From Hippasteria phrygiana (taxonomy: Eukaryota > Echinodermata > Asteroidea > Valvatida > Goniasteridae): 64,000 bases of DNA. The notes beneath the pieces were generated by a model that saw only the letters and a program-made list of their open reading frames with translations, was not told the DNA's origin and made no database searches. How positions within the stretch are numbered: the stretch's first letter is position 1; each line of letters starts with the position of its first letter. Of the stretch, positions 52,847 to 64,000 are shown one piece after another. Position numbers and translations under genes: made by a program. The stretch covers positions 620,001 through 684,000 of the forward strand of contig JAZGUH010000366.1 of the NCBI GenBank assembly GCA_037893225.1, written 5' to 3'.

Positions 52847-53310
52847 ATGAAATATCAACCAAATACAGTAATTTTGACATGTATGGATAGCTTAGATCTG
52901 GCGCTACATGTTGCAATTATCGGCGGCTTCTTAGAGTTAACACTTGTGGAGAAAATTCAAACCTCGCAATGTTTATTTTCTTTCCGGCCAACATCTGTGT
53001 ACATGTTACCGTCTATTTATTGCTCCATGCATGTCAAATTCCCTGGGGTATGGACTTGTTTTACTCATTCATAATTGCATGAAATATCAACCAAATTCAG
53101 TAATTTTGACATGTATGGATAGCTTAGATCTGGCGCTACATGTTGCAATTATCGGCGGCTTCTTAGAGTTAACACTTGTGGAGAAAATTCAAACCTCGCA
53201 ATGTTTATTTTCTTTCCGGCCAACATCTGTGTACATGTTACCGTCTATTTATTGCTCCATGCATGTCAAATTCCCTGGGGTATGGACTTGTTTTACTCAT
53301 TCATAATTGC
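52847..53310 (+). repeat. Two Y monomers between HOR blocks
   Basis: Y at 52,847 has 19A in place of 19T; Y at 53,079 is canonical. They complete the D'-Y-Y ending seen in six-monomer modules. Confidence 0.88.
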
Positions 53311-54237
53311 ATGAAATATCAACCAAATTCAGTAATTTTGACATGTATGGATAGCTTAGATCTGGCGCTACATGTTGCAATTATCGGCGGCTTCTTAGAG
53401 TTAACACTTGTGGAGAAAATTCAAACCTCGCAATGTTTATTTTCTTCCCGGCCACAATCTGTGTGCAGATTACCTTTTATTTATTGCTCCATGCCTGTCA
53501 AATTCCCTTGGGTATGGACTTGCGTTACTCATTCATAATTGCATGAAATATCAACCAAATGCAGTAATTTTGACATGTATGGATAGCTTAGATCTGGCGC
53601 TACATGTTGCAATTACCGGCGGCTTCTTAGAGTTAAAACTTGTTGAGAAAATTCAAACCTCGCAATGTTTATTTTCTTCCCGGCCACCATCTGTTTGCAG
53701 ATTACCTTCTATTTATTGCTCCATGCCTGTCAAATTCCCTGGGGTATGACTTGCTTTACTCATTCATAATTGCATAAAATATCAACCAAATACAGTAATT
53801 TTGACATGTATGGATAGCTTAGATATGGCGCTACATGTTGCAATTATCGGCGGCTTCTTAGAGTTAAAACTTGTGGAGAAAATTCAAACCTCGCAATATT
53901 TATTTTCTTTCCGGCCAACATCTGTGTACATGTTACCGTCTATTTATTGCTCCATGCATGTCAAATTCCCTGGGGTATGGACTTGTTTTACTCATTCATA
54001 ATTGCATGAAATATCAACCAAATTCAGTAATTTTGACATGTATGGATAGCTTAGATCTGGCGCTACATGTTGCAATTATCGGCGGCTTCTTAGAGTTAAC
54101 ACTTGTGGAGAAAATTCAAACCTCGCAATGTTTATTTTCTTTCCAGCCAACATCTGTGTACATGTTACCGTCTATTTATTGCTCCATGCATGTCAAATTC
54201 CCTGGGGTATGGACTTGTTTTACTCATTCATAATTGC
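53311..54237 (+). repeat. Four-monomer module (Bq P* D' Y), 927 bp, copy 1
   Basis: The monomers start at 53,311, 53,543, 53,774 and 54,006. P* is P with 102T (GTTGAG) and 153T (CTGTTTGC). The Y copy has a private 140A. Other copies are at 58,176 and 60,261. Confidence 0.93.
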
Positions 54238-55395
54238 ATGAAATATCAACCAAATTCAGTAATTTTGACATGTATGGATAGCTTAGATCTGGCGCTACAT
54301 GTTGCAATTATCGGCGGCTTCTTAGAGTTAACACTTGTGGAGAAAATTCAAACCTCGCAATGTTTATTTTCTTCCCGGCCACAATCTGTGTGCAGATTAC
54401 CTTTTATTTATTGCTCCATGCCTGTCAAATTCCCTTGGGTATGGACTTGCGTTACTCATTCATAATTGCATGAAATATCAACCAAATGCAGTAATTTTGA
54501 CATGTATGGATAGCTTAGATCTGGCGCTACATGTTGCAATTACCGGCGGCTTCTTAGAGTTAAAACTTGTGGAGAAAATTCAAACCTCGCAATGTTTATT
54601 TTCTTCTCGGCCACCATCTGTGTGCAGATTACCTTCTATTTATTGCTCCATGCCTGTCAAATTCCCTGGGGTATGACTTGCTTTACTCATTCATAATTGC
54701 ATGAAATATCAACCAAATGCAGTAATTTTGACATGTATGGATAGCTTAGATCTGGCGCTACATGTTGCAATTACCGGCGGCTTCTTAGAGTTAAAACTTG
54801 TGGAGAAAATTCAAACCTCGCAATGTTTATTTTCTTCCCGGCCACCATCTGTTTGCAGATTACCTTCTATTTATTGCTCCATGCCTGTCAAATTCCCTGG
54901 GGTATGACTTGCTTTACTCATTCATAATTGCATAAAATATCAACCAAATACAGTAATTTTGACATGTATGGATAGCTTAGATATGGCGCTACATGTTGCA
55001 ATTATCGGCGGCTTCTTAGAGTTAAAACTTGTGGAGAAAATTCAAACCTCGCAATATTTATTTTCTTTCCGGCCAACATCTGTGTACATGTTACCGTCTA
55101 TTTATTGCTCCATGCATGTCAAATTCCCTGGGGTATGGACTTGTTTTACTCATTCATAATTGCATGAAATATCAACCAAATTCAGTAATTTTGACATGTA
55201 TGGATAGCTTAGATCTGGCGCTACATGTTGCAATTATCGGCGGCTTCTTAGAGTTAACACTTGTGGAGAAAATTCAAACCTCGCAATGTTTATTTTCTTT
55301 CCGGCCAACATCTGTGTACATGTTACCGTCTATTTATTGCTCCATGCATGTCAAATTCCCTGGGGTATGGACTTGTTTTACTCATTCATAATTGC
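54238..55395 (+). repeat. Five-monomer module (Bq Pt Pg D' Y), 1158 bp, copy 1
   Basis: The monomers start at 54,238, 54,470, 54,701, 54,932 and 55,164. Pt is P with TTCTCGG (138T). Pg is P with 153T but not 102T. The second copy is at 59,103. Confidence 0.93.
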
Positions 55396-56785
55396 ATGAA
55401 ATATCAACCAAATTCAGTAATTTTGACATGTATGGATAGCTTAGATCTGGCGCTACATGTTGCAATTATCGGCGGCTTCTTAGAGTTAACACTTGTGGAG
55501 AAAATTCAAACCTCGCAATGTTTATTTTCTTCCCGGCCACAATCTGTGTGCAGATTACCTTTTATTTATTGCTCCATGCCTGTCAAATTCCCTTGGGTAT
55601 GGACTTGCGTTACTCATTCATAATTGCATGAAATATCAACCAAATGCAGTAATTTTGACATGTATGGATAGCTTAGATCTGGCGCTACATGTTGCAATTA
55701 CCGGCGGCTTCTTAGAGTTAAAACTTGTGGAGAAAATTCAAACCTCGCAATGTTTATTTTCTTCTCGGCCACCATCTGTGTGCAGATTACCTTCTATTTA
55801 TTGCTCCATGCCTGTCAAATTCCCTGGGGTATGACTTGCTTTACTCATTCATAATTGCATGAAATATCAACCAAATGCAGTAATTTTGACATGTATGGAT
55901 AGCTTAGATCTGGCGCTACATGTTGCAATTACCGGCGGCTTCTTAGAGTTAAAACTTGTGGAGAAAATTCAAACCTCGCAATGTTTATTTTCTTTCCGGC
56001 CAACATCTGTGTGCATATTACCTTCTATTTATTGCTCCATGCCTGTCAAATTCCCTGGGGTATGACTTGCTTTACTCATTCATAATTGCATGAAATATCA
56101 ACCAAATACAGTAATTTTGACATGTATGGATAGCTTAGATATGGCGCTACATGTTGCAATTATCGGCGGCTTCTTAGAGTTAAAACTTGTGGAGAAAATT
56201 CAAACCTCGCAATATTTATTTTCTTTCCGGCCAACATCTGTGTACATGTTACCGTCTATTTATTGCTCCATGCATGTCAAATTCCCTGGGGTATGGACTT
56301 GTTTTACTCATTCATAATTGCATGAAATATCAACCAAATTCAGTAATTTTGACATGTATGGATAGCTTAGATCTGGCGCTACATGTTGCAATTATCGGCG
56401 GCTTCTTAGAGTTAACACTTGTGGAGAAAATTCAAACCTCGCAATGTTTATTTTCTTCCCGGCCAACATCTGTGTACATGTTACCGTCTATTTATTGCTC
56501 CATGCATGTCAAATTCCCTGGGGTATGGACTTGTTTTACTCATTCATAATTGCATGAAATATCAACCAAATTCAGTAATTTTGACATGTATGGATAGCTT
56601 AGATCTGGCGCTACATGTTGCAATTATCGGCGGCTTCTTAGAGTTAACACTTGTGGAGAAAATTCAAACCTCGCAATGTTTATTTTCTTTCCGGCCAACA
56701 TCTGTGTACATGTTACCGTCTATTTATTGCTCCATGCATGTCAAATTCCCTGGGGTATGGACTTGTTTTACTCATTCATAATTGC
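55396..56785 (+). repeat. Six-monomer module (Bq Pt C D Y Y), 1390 bp, copy 1
   Basis: The monomers start at 55,396, 55,628, 55,859, 56,090, 56,322 and 56,554. The Y at 56,322 has 137C, a B mark in a Y background. The second copy is at 61,188. Confidence 0.93.
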
Positions 56786-58175
56786 ATGAAATATCAACCA
56801 AATTCAGTAATTTTGACATGTATGGATAGCTTAGATCTGGCGCTACATGTTGCAATTATCGGCGGCTTCTTAGAGTTAACACTTGTGGAGAAAATTCAAA
56901 CCTCGCAATGTTTATTTTCTTCCCGGCCACAATCTGTGTGCAGATTACCTTTTATTTATTGCTCCATGCCTGTCAAATTCCCTTGGGTATGGACTTGCGT
57001 TACTCATTCATAATTGCATGAAATATCAACCAAATGCAGTAATTTTGACATGTATGGATAGCTTAGATCTGGCGCTACATGTTGCAATTACCGGCGGCTT
57101 CTTAGAGTTAAAACTTGTGGAGAAAATTCAAACCTCGCAATGTTTATTTTCTTCCCGGCCACCATCTGTGTGCAGATTACCTTCTATTTATTGCTCCATG
57201 CCTGTCAAATTCCCTGGGGTATGACTTGCTTTACTCATTCATAATTGCATGAAATATCAACCAAATGCAGTAATTTTGACATGTATGGATAGCTTAGATC
57301 TGGCGCTACATGTTGCAATTACCGGCGGCTTCTTAGAGTTAAAACTTGTGGAGAAAATTCAAACCTCGCAATGTTTATTTTCTTTCCGGCCAACATCTCT
57401 GTGCATATTACCTTCTATTTATTGCTCCATGCCTGTCAAATTCCCTGGGGTATGACTTGCTTTACTCATTCATAATTGCATAAAATATCAACCAAATACA
57501 GTAATTTTGACATGTATGGATAGCTTAGATATGGCGCTACATGTTGCAATTATCGGCGGCTTCTTAGAGTTAAAACTTGTGGAGAAAATTCAAACCTCGC
57601 AATATTTATTTTCTTTCCGGCCAACATCTGTGTACATGTTACCGTCTATTTATTGCTCCATGCATGTCAAATTCCCTGGGGTATGGACTTGTTTTACTCA
57701 TTCATAATTGCATGAAATATCAACCAAATTCAGTAATTTTGACATGTATGGATAGCTTAGATCTGGCGCTACATGTTGCAATTATCGGCGGCTTCTTAGA
57801 GTTAACACTTGTGGAGAAAATTCAAACCTCGCAATGTTTATTTTCTTTCCGGCCAACATCTGTGTACATGTTACCGTCTATTTATTGCTCCATGCATGTC
57901 AAATTCCCTGGGGTATGGACTTGTTTTACTCATTCATAATTGCATGAAATATCAACCAAATTCAGTAATTTTGACATGTATGGATAGCTTAGATCTGGCG
58001 CTACATGTTGCAATTATCGGCGGCTTCTTAGAGTTAACACTTGTGGAGAAAATTCAAACCTCGCAATGTTTATTTTCTTTCCGGCCAACATCTGTGTACA
58101 TGTTACCGTCTATTTATTGCTCCATGCATGTCAAATTCCCTGGGGTATGGACTTGTTTTACTCATTCATAATTGC
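56786..58175 (+). repeat. Six-monomer module (Bq P Cl D' Y Y), 1390 bp, copy 1
   Basis: The monomers start at 56,786, 57,018, 57,249, 57,480, 57,712 and 57,944. The Bq-P-Cl-D' part equals the end of the twelve-monomer HOR (49,141-50,066). A variant second copy is at 62,578. Confidence 0.93.
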
Positions 58176-59102
58176 ATGAAATATCAACCAAATTCAGTAA
58201 TTTTGACATGTATGGATAGCTTAGATCTGGCGCTACATGTTGCAATTATCGGCGGCTTCTTAGAGTTAACACTTGTGGAGAAAATTCAAACCTCGCAATG
58301 TTTATTTTCTTCCCGGCCACAATCTGTGTGCAGATTACCTTTTATTTATTGCTCCATGCCTGTCAAATTCCCTTGGGTATGGACTTGCGTTACTCATTCA
58401 TAATTGCATGAAATATCAACCAAATGCAGTAATTTTGACATGTATGGATAGCTTAGATCTGGCGCTACATGTTGCAATTACCGGCGGCTTCTTAGAGTTA
58501 AAACTTGTTGAGAAAATTCAAACCTCGCAATGTTTATTTTCTTCCCGGCCACCATCTGTTTGCAGATTACCTTCTATTTATTGCTCCATGCCTGTCAAAT
58601 TCCCTGGGGTATGACTTGCTTTACTCATTCATAATTGCATAAAATATCAACCAAATACAGTAATTTTGACATGTATGGATAGCTTAGATATGGCGCTACA
58701 TGTTGCAATTATCGGCGGCTTCTTAGAGTTAAAACTTGTGGAGAAAATTCAAACCTCGCAATATTTATTTTCTTTCCGGCCAACATCTGTGTACATGTTA
58801 CCGTATATTTATTGCTCCATGCATGTCAAATTCCCTGGGGTATGGACTTGTTTTACTCATTCATAATTGCATGAAATATCAACCAAATTCAGTAATTTTG
58901 ACATGTATGGATAGCTTAGATCTGGCGCTACATGTTGCAATTATCGGCGGCTTCTTAGAGTTAACACTTGTGGAGAAAATTCAAACCTCGCAATGTTTAT
59001 TTTCTTTCCGGCCAACATCTGTGTACATGTTACCGTCTATTTATTGCTCCATGCATGTCAAATTCCCTGGGGTATGGACTTGTTTTACTCATTCATAATT
59101 GC
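58176..59102 (+). repeat. Four-monomer module (Bq P* D' Y), 927 bp, copy 2
   Basis: The monomers start at 58,176, 58,408, 58,639 and 58,871. It shares 102T and 153T in P* with the copy at 53,311. D' has a private 167A. It opens the second super-repeat. Confidence 0.93.
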
Positions 59103-60260
59103 ATGAAATATCAACCAAATTCAGTAATTTTGACATGTATGGATAGCTTAGATCTGGCGCTACATGTTGCAATTATCGGCGGCTTCTTAGAGTTAACACT
59201 TGTGGAGAAAATTCAAACCTCGCAATGTTTATTTTCTTCCCGGCCACAATCTGTGTGCAGATTACCTTTTATTTATTGCTCCATGCCTGTCAAATTCCCT
59301 TGGGTATGGACTTGCGTTACTCATTCATAATTGCATGAAATATCAACCAAATGCAGTAATTTTGACATGTATGGATAGCTTAGATCTGGCGCTACATGTT
59401 GCAATTACCGGCGGCTTCTTAGAGTTAAAACTTGTGGAGAAAATTCAAACCTCGCAATGTTTATTTTCTTCTCGGCCACCATCTGTGTGCAGATTACCTT
59501 CTATTTATTGCTCCATGCCTGTCAAATTCCCTGGGGTATGACTTGCTTTACTCATTCATAATTGCATGAAATATCAACCAAATGCAGTAATTTTGACATG
59601 TATGGATAGCTTAGATCTGGCGCTACATGTTGCAATTACCGGCGGCTTCTTAGAGTTAAAACTTGTGGAGAAAATTCAAACCTCGCAATGTTTATTTTCT
59701 TCCCGGCCACCATCTGTTTGCAGATTACCTTCTATTTATTGCTCCATGCCTGTCAAATTCCCTGGGGTATGACTTGCTTTACTCATTCATAATTGCATAA
59801 AATATCAACCAAATACAGTAATTTTGACATGTATGGATAGCTTAGATATGGCGCTACATGTTGCAATTATCGGCGGCTTCTTAGAGTTAAAACTTGTGGA
59901 GAAAATTCAAACCTCGCAATATTTATTTTCTTTCCGGCCAACATCTGTGTACATGTTACCGTCTATTTATTGCTCCATGCATGTCAAATTCCCTGGGGTA
60001 TGGACTTGTTTTACTCATTCATAATTGCATGAAATATCAACCAAATTCAGTAATTTTGACATGTATGGATAGCTTAGATCTGGCGCTACATGTTGCAATT
60101 ATCGGCGGCTTCTTAGAGTTAACACTTGTGGAGAAAATTCAAACCTCGCAATGTTTATTTTCTTTCCGGCCAACATCTGTGTACATGTTACCGTCTATTT
60201 ATTGCTCCATGCATGTCAAATTCCCTGGGGTATGGACTTGTTTTACTCATTCATAATTGC
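59103..60260 (+). repeat. Five-monomer module (Bq Pt Pg D' Y), 1158 bp, copy 2
   Basis: The monomers start at 59,103, 59,335, 59,566, 59,797 and 60,029. Class order and the 138T and 153T marks equal those of the copy at 54,238. Confidence 0.93.
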
Positions 60261-61187
60261 ATGAAATATCAACCAAATTCAGTAATTTTGACATGTATGG
60301 ATAGCTTAGATCTGGCGCTACATGTTGCAATTATCGGCGGCTTCTTAGAGTTAACACTTGTGGAGAAAATTCAAACCTCGCAATGTTTATTTTCTTCCCG
60401 GCCACAATCTGTGTGCAGATTACCTTTTATTTATTGCTCCATGCCTGTCAAATTCCCTTGGGTATGGACTTGCGTTACTCATTCATAATTGCATGAAATA
60501 TCAACCAAATGCAGTAATTTTGACATGTATGGATAGCTTAGATCTGGCGCTACATGTTGCAATTACCGGCGGCTTCTTAGAGTTAAAACTTGTTGAGAAA
60601 ATTCAAACCTCGCAATGTTTATTTTCTTCCCGGCCACCATCTGTTTGCAGATTACCTTCTATTTATTGCTCCATGCCTGTCAAATTCCCTGGGGTATGAC
60701 TTGCTTTACTCATTCATAATTGCATAAAATATCAACCAAATACAGTAATTTTGACATGTATGGATAGCTTAGATATGGCGCTACATGTTGCAATTATCGG
60801 CGGCTTCTTAGAGTTAAAACTTGTGGAGAAAATTCAAACCTCGCAATATTTATTTTCTTTCCGGCCAACATCTGTGTACATGTTACCGTCTATTTATTGC
60901 TCCATGCATGTCAAATTCCCTGGGGTATGGACTTGTTTTACTCATTCATAATTGCATGAAATATCAACCAAATTCAGTAATTTTGACATGTATGGATAGC
61001 TTAGATCTGGCGCTACATGTTGCAATTATCGGCGGCTTCTTAGAGTTAACACTTGTGGAGAAAATTCAAACCTCGCAATGTTTATTTTCTTTCCGGCCAA
61101 CATCTGTGTACATGTTACCGTCTATTTATTGCTCCATGCATGTCAAATTCCCTGGGGTATGGACTTGTTTTACTCATTCATAATTGC
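60261..61187 (+). repeat. Four-monomer module (Bq P* D' Y), 927 bp, copy 3
   Basis: The monomers start at 60,261, 60,493, 60,724 and 60,956. This module has no counterpart at the same place in the first super-repeat, where the five-monomer module is followed directly by the six-monomer module. It is the one net insertion between the two super-repeats. Confidence 0.93.
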
Positions 61188-62577
61188 ATGAAATATCAAC
61201 CAAATTCAGTAATTTTGACATGTATGGATAGCTTAGATCTGGCGCTACATGTTGCAATTATCGGCGGCTTCTTAGAGTTAACACTTGTGGAGAAAATTCA
61301 AACCTCGCAATGTTTATTTTCTTCCCGGCCACAATCTGTGTGCAGATTACCTTTTATTTATTGCTCCATGCCTGTCAAATTCCCTTGGGTATGGACTTGC
61401 GTTACTCATTCATAATTGCATGAAATATCAACCAAATGCAGTAATTTTGACATGTATGGATAGCTTAGATCTGGCGCTACATGTTGCAATTACCGGCGGC
61501 TTCTTAGAGTTAAAACTTGTGGAGAAAATTCAAACCTCGCAATGTTTATTTTCTTCTCGGCCACCATCTGTGTGCAGATTACCTTCTATTTATTGCTCCA
61601 TGCCTGTCAAATTCCCTGGGGTATGACTTGCTTTACTCATTCATAATTGCATGAAATATCAACCAAATGCAGTAATTTTGACATGTATGGATAGCTTAGA
61701 TCTGGCGCTACATGTTGCAATTACCGGCGGCTTCTTAGAGTTAAAACTTGTGGAGAAAATTCAAACCTCGCAATGTTTATTTTCTTTCCGGCCAACATCT
61801 GTGTGCATATTACCTTCTATTTATTGCTCCATGCCTGTCAAATTCCCTGGGGTATGACTTGCTTTACTCATTCATAATTGCATGAAATATCAACCAAATA
61901 CAGTAATTTTGACATGTATGGATAGCTTAGATATGGCGCTACATGTTGCAATTATCGGCGGCTTCTTAGAGTTAAAACTTGTGGAGAAAATTCAAACCTC
62001 GCAATATTTATTTTCTTTCCGGCCAACATCTGTGTACATGTTACCGTCTATTTATTGCTCCATGCATGTCAAATTCCCTGGGGTATGGACTTGTTTTACT
62101 CATTCATAATTGCATGAAATATCAACCAAATTCAGTAATTTTGACATGTATGGATAGCTTAGATCTGGCGCTACATGTTGCAATTATCGGCGGCTTCTTA
62201 GAGTTAACACTTGTGGAGAAAATTCAAACCTCGCAATGTTTATTTTCTTTCCGGCCAACATCTGTGTACATGTTACCGTCTATTTATTGCTCCATGCATG
62301 TCAAATTCCCTGGGGTATGGACTTGTTTTACTCATTCATAATTGCATGAAATATCAACCAAATTCAGTAATTTTGACATGTATGGATAGCTTAGATCTGG
62401 CGCTACATGTTGCAATTATCGGCGGCTTCTTAGAGTTAACACTTGTGGAGAAAATTCAAACCTCGCAATGTTTATTTTCTTTCCGGCCAACATCTGTGTA
62501 CATGTTACCGTCTATTTATTGCTCCATGCATGTCAAATTCCCTGGGGTATGGACTTGTTTTACTCATTCATAATTGC
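61188..62577 (+). repeat. Six-monomer module (Bq Pt C D Y Y), 1390 bp, copy 2
   Basis: The monomers start at 61,188, 61,420, 61,651, 61,882, 62,114 and 62,346. It matches 55,396-56,785, except for the 137C found in the first Y there. Confidence 0.93.
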
Positions 62578-63967
62578 ATGAAATATCAACCAAATTCAGT
62601 AATTTTGACATGTATGGATAGCTTAGATCTGGCGCTACATGTTGCAATTATCGGCGGCTTCTTAGAGTTAACACTTGTGGAGAAAATTCAAACCTCGCAA
62701 TGTTTATTTTCTTCCCGGCCACAATCTGTGTGCAGATTACCTTTTATTTATTGCTCCATGCCTGTCAAATTCCCTTGGGTATGGACTTGCGTTACTCATT
62801 CATAATTGCATGAAATATCAACCAAATGCAGTAATTTTGACATGTATGGATAGCTTAGATCTGGCGCTACATGTTGCAATTACCGGCGGCTTCTTAGAGT
62901 TAAAACTTGTGGAGAAAATTCAAACCTCGCAATGTTTATTTTCTTCCCGGCCACCATCTGTGTGCAGATTACCTTCTATTTATTGCTCCATGCCTGTCAA
63001 ATTCCCTGGGGTATGACTTGCTTTACTCATTCATAATTGCATGAAATATCAACCAAATGCAGTAATTTTGACATGTATGGATAGCTTAGATCTGGCGCTA
63101 CATGTTGCAATTACCGGCGGCTTCTTAGAGTTAAAACTTGTGGAGAAAATTCAAACCTCGCAATGTTTATTTTCTTTCCGGCCAACATCTCTGTGCATAT
63201 TACCTTCTATTTATTGCTCCATGCCTGTCAAATTCCCTGGGGTATGACTTGCTTTACTCATTCATAATTGCATAAAATATCAACCAAATACAGTAATTTT
63301 GACATGTATGGATATCTTAGATATGGCGCTACATGTTGCAATTATCGGCGGCTTCTTAGAGTTAAAACTTGTGGAGAAAATTCAAACCTCGCAATATTTA
63401 TTTTCTTTCCGGCCAACATCTGTGTACATGTTACCGTCTATTTATTGCTCCATGCATGTCAAATTCCCTGGGGTATGGACTTGTTTTACTCATTCATAAT
63501 TGCATGAAATATCAACCAAATACAGTAATTTTGACATGTATGGATAGCTTAGATATGGCGCTACATGTTGCAATTATCGGCGGCTTCTTAGAGTTAAAAC
63601 TTGTGGAGAAAATTCAAACCTCGCAATATTTATTTTCTTTCCGGCCAACATCTGTGTACATGTTACCGTCTATTTATTGCTCCATGCATGTCAAATTCCC
63701 TGGGGTATGGACTTGTTTTACTCATTCATAATTGCATGAAATATCAACCAAATTCAGTAATTTTGACATGTATGGATAGCTTAGATCTGGCGCTACATGT
63801 TGCAGTTATCGGCGGCTTCTTAGAGTTAACACTTGTGGAGAAAATTCAAACCTCGCAATGTTTATTTTCTTTCCGGCCAACATCTGTGTACATGTTACCG
63901 TCTATTTATTGCTCCATGCATGTCAAATTCCCTGGGGTATGGACTTGTTTTACTCATTCATAATTGC
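62578..63967 (+). repeat. Six-monomer module, variant (Bq P Cl D' D Y), 1390 bp
   Basis: The monomers start at 62,578, 62,810, 63,041, 63,272, 63,504 and 63,736. It matches 56,786-58,175, except that the fifth monomer is D in place of Y. There are private bases at 44 (T, in D' at 63,272) and 70 (G, in Y at 63,736). The D substitution may mark a further block boundary beyond the window. Confidence 0.92.
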
Positions 63968-64000
63968 ATGAAATATCAACCAAATTCAGTAATTTTGACA
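63968..64000 (+). repeat. Partial monomer at right edge
   Basis: These are the first 33 bases of a monomer with 19T (Y- or B-type start). The array continues to the right of the window. Confidence 0.95.

Larger units (their letters stand above)
1..64000 (+). repeat. Satellite DNA array, 232-bp monomer, head to tail, with higher-order repeats
   Basis: The motif ATGAAATATC followed by AACCAAA recurs every 232, 231 or 230 bp from position 34 to 63,968, always on the same strand. I count 276 complete monomers: six of 230 bp, about 86 of 231 bp and the rest 232 bp. Monomers differ at roughly 25 diagnostic positions, and the variants fall into linked classes that recur in fixed order as HORs. No other sequence interrupts the array. 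The family role of such arrays (centromere or pericentromeric heterochromatin) is known for HOR satellites in general; its function here is inferred. I do not recognise the family. A collapsed or expanded assembly could alter copy number but not the monomer structure. Confidence 0.98.

Noticed and set aside
34..63963. About 240 overlapping plus-strand reading frames of 66-136 codons, each encoding a cysteine-containing peptide that begins with MKYQPN or MWRKFK.
   Set aside because: They are the same monomer read in successive frames. The 232-bp period is one more than a multiple of three, so each frame shifts at every copy and soon stops. Class differences fall at all codon positions and include frame-changing deletions; there is no ribosome-binding, promoter or intron signal. 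No coding constraint is visible.
1..64000. A CRISPR array, because of the direct repeats.
   Set aside because: The repeat unit is 232 bp with no unique spacers between copies, and the variation lies within the repeats; CRISPR repeats are a few tens of bases separated by unique spacers.
1..64000. A CENP-B box (TTCG, four bases, A, two bases, CGGG) in the monomer.
   Set aside because: The canonical monomer contains neither TTCG nor CGAA. The single TTCG I noticed (about 44,472, a private 200C change) is not followed by the rest of the motif.
1..64000. A tandem array of rRNA, 5S rRNA or tRNA genes.
   Set aside because: The length could suit a 5S-type unit, but I see no 5S-like sequence, no tRNA cloverleaf with its B-box consensus and no T-run terminator in the monomer.
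1..64000. Transposon origin of the array (terminal repeats, reverse transcriptase, transposase or LTR).
   Set aside because: No part of the monomer resembles a known transposase or polymerase motif, and there are no flanking terminal repeats in the window. An ancient transposon-derived origin cannot be excluded but is not supported.

Overview
The whole window is one uninterrupted satellite DNA array. A monomer of 232 bp (about 38% GC) is repeated head to tail on a single strand, giving 276 complete copies plus a 33-bp partial copy at each edge. I see no gene, RNA gene, mobile element, inversion or non-satellite spacer anywhere in the 64 kb. This architecture (hundreds of near-identical monomers of nucleosomal scale, arranged as higher-order repeats, HORs) is typical of centromeric or pericentromeric heterochromatin in a eukaryote. 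I do not recognise the satellite family and cannot name the organism. Open reading frames run through the plus strand, but they are by-products of a monomer that is not a multiple of three long.

Monomer numbering used here: base 1 is the A of the ATGAAATATC that follows AATTGC. Classes are defined by linked bases. Y (canonical): 19T, 52C, 95C, 125G, 137T, 155A, 165G, 185A, 213T; Yi adds 127A and Ya adds 224A. B: 137C, 145C, GCAG at 155-158, 185C, 199T, 213C; Bf adds 168C, Bk has 19G/72C/95A, Bg has a 231-bp tail, Bq has 146A and 214G. C: 19G, 74C, 95A, 155G, 159A, 185C, 231 bp; Cf has 167T, Cs has 19T, Ch has 185A, Cl has 151C, Cy has 40T, Cw is 232 bp and C230 is 230 bp. P: C-like 5' half with a B-like 3' half, 231 bp. 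D: 19A, 52A, 95A, 125A; D' also has 3A; Dt has 3A and 37T with 125G. V: 95A, 125A, 164T. Vh: 52A, 95A, 117A, 125A. E: 19A, 52A, 81A, 95C; Ei adds 32T; Eb has a B-like 3' half. G: 27G, 52A, 117A, 136A, 231 bp. H: 60G, 95A, B-like 3' half. J: 19G, 72C, 85C, 95A; Jc adds 228C. Z: 19G, 74C, 95C, 125A, 164T.

Layout. Domain 1 (about 1-37,786) is a mosaic of eight-monomer HORs of 1852-1854 bp built from B, C, E, G, H and J monomers, interrupted by ten-monomer HORs of 2317 bp at 18,099, 30,143 and 32,460 (the last one monomer short). Domain 2 (about 37,787-64,000) lacks the E, G and H classes. It is built from Bq, P, Cl, D/D' and Y monomers, carries one more 2317-bp HOR at 40,104, a tandem pair of 2780-bp twelve-monomer HORs at 47,287-52,846, and from 53,311 onward a regular alternation of 4-, 5- and 6-monomer modules (927, 1158 and 1390 bp) that themselves form a near-duplicated super-repeat of about 4.9 kb.

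The pattern fits repeated unequal exchange and segmental duplication. There are exact or almost exact tandem duplications, long-range copies of the same block up to about 22 kb apart, and chimeric monomers that look like crossover products. Classes were read from the sequence by eye at diagnostic bases; identity percentages were not computed.
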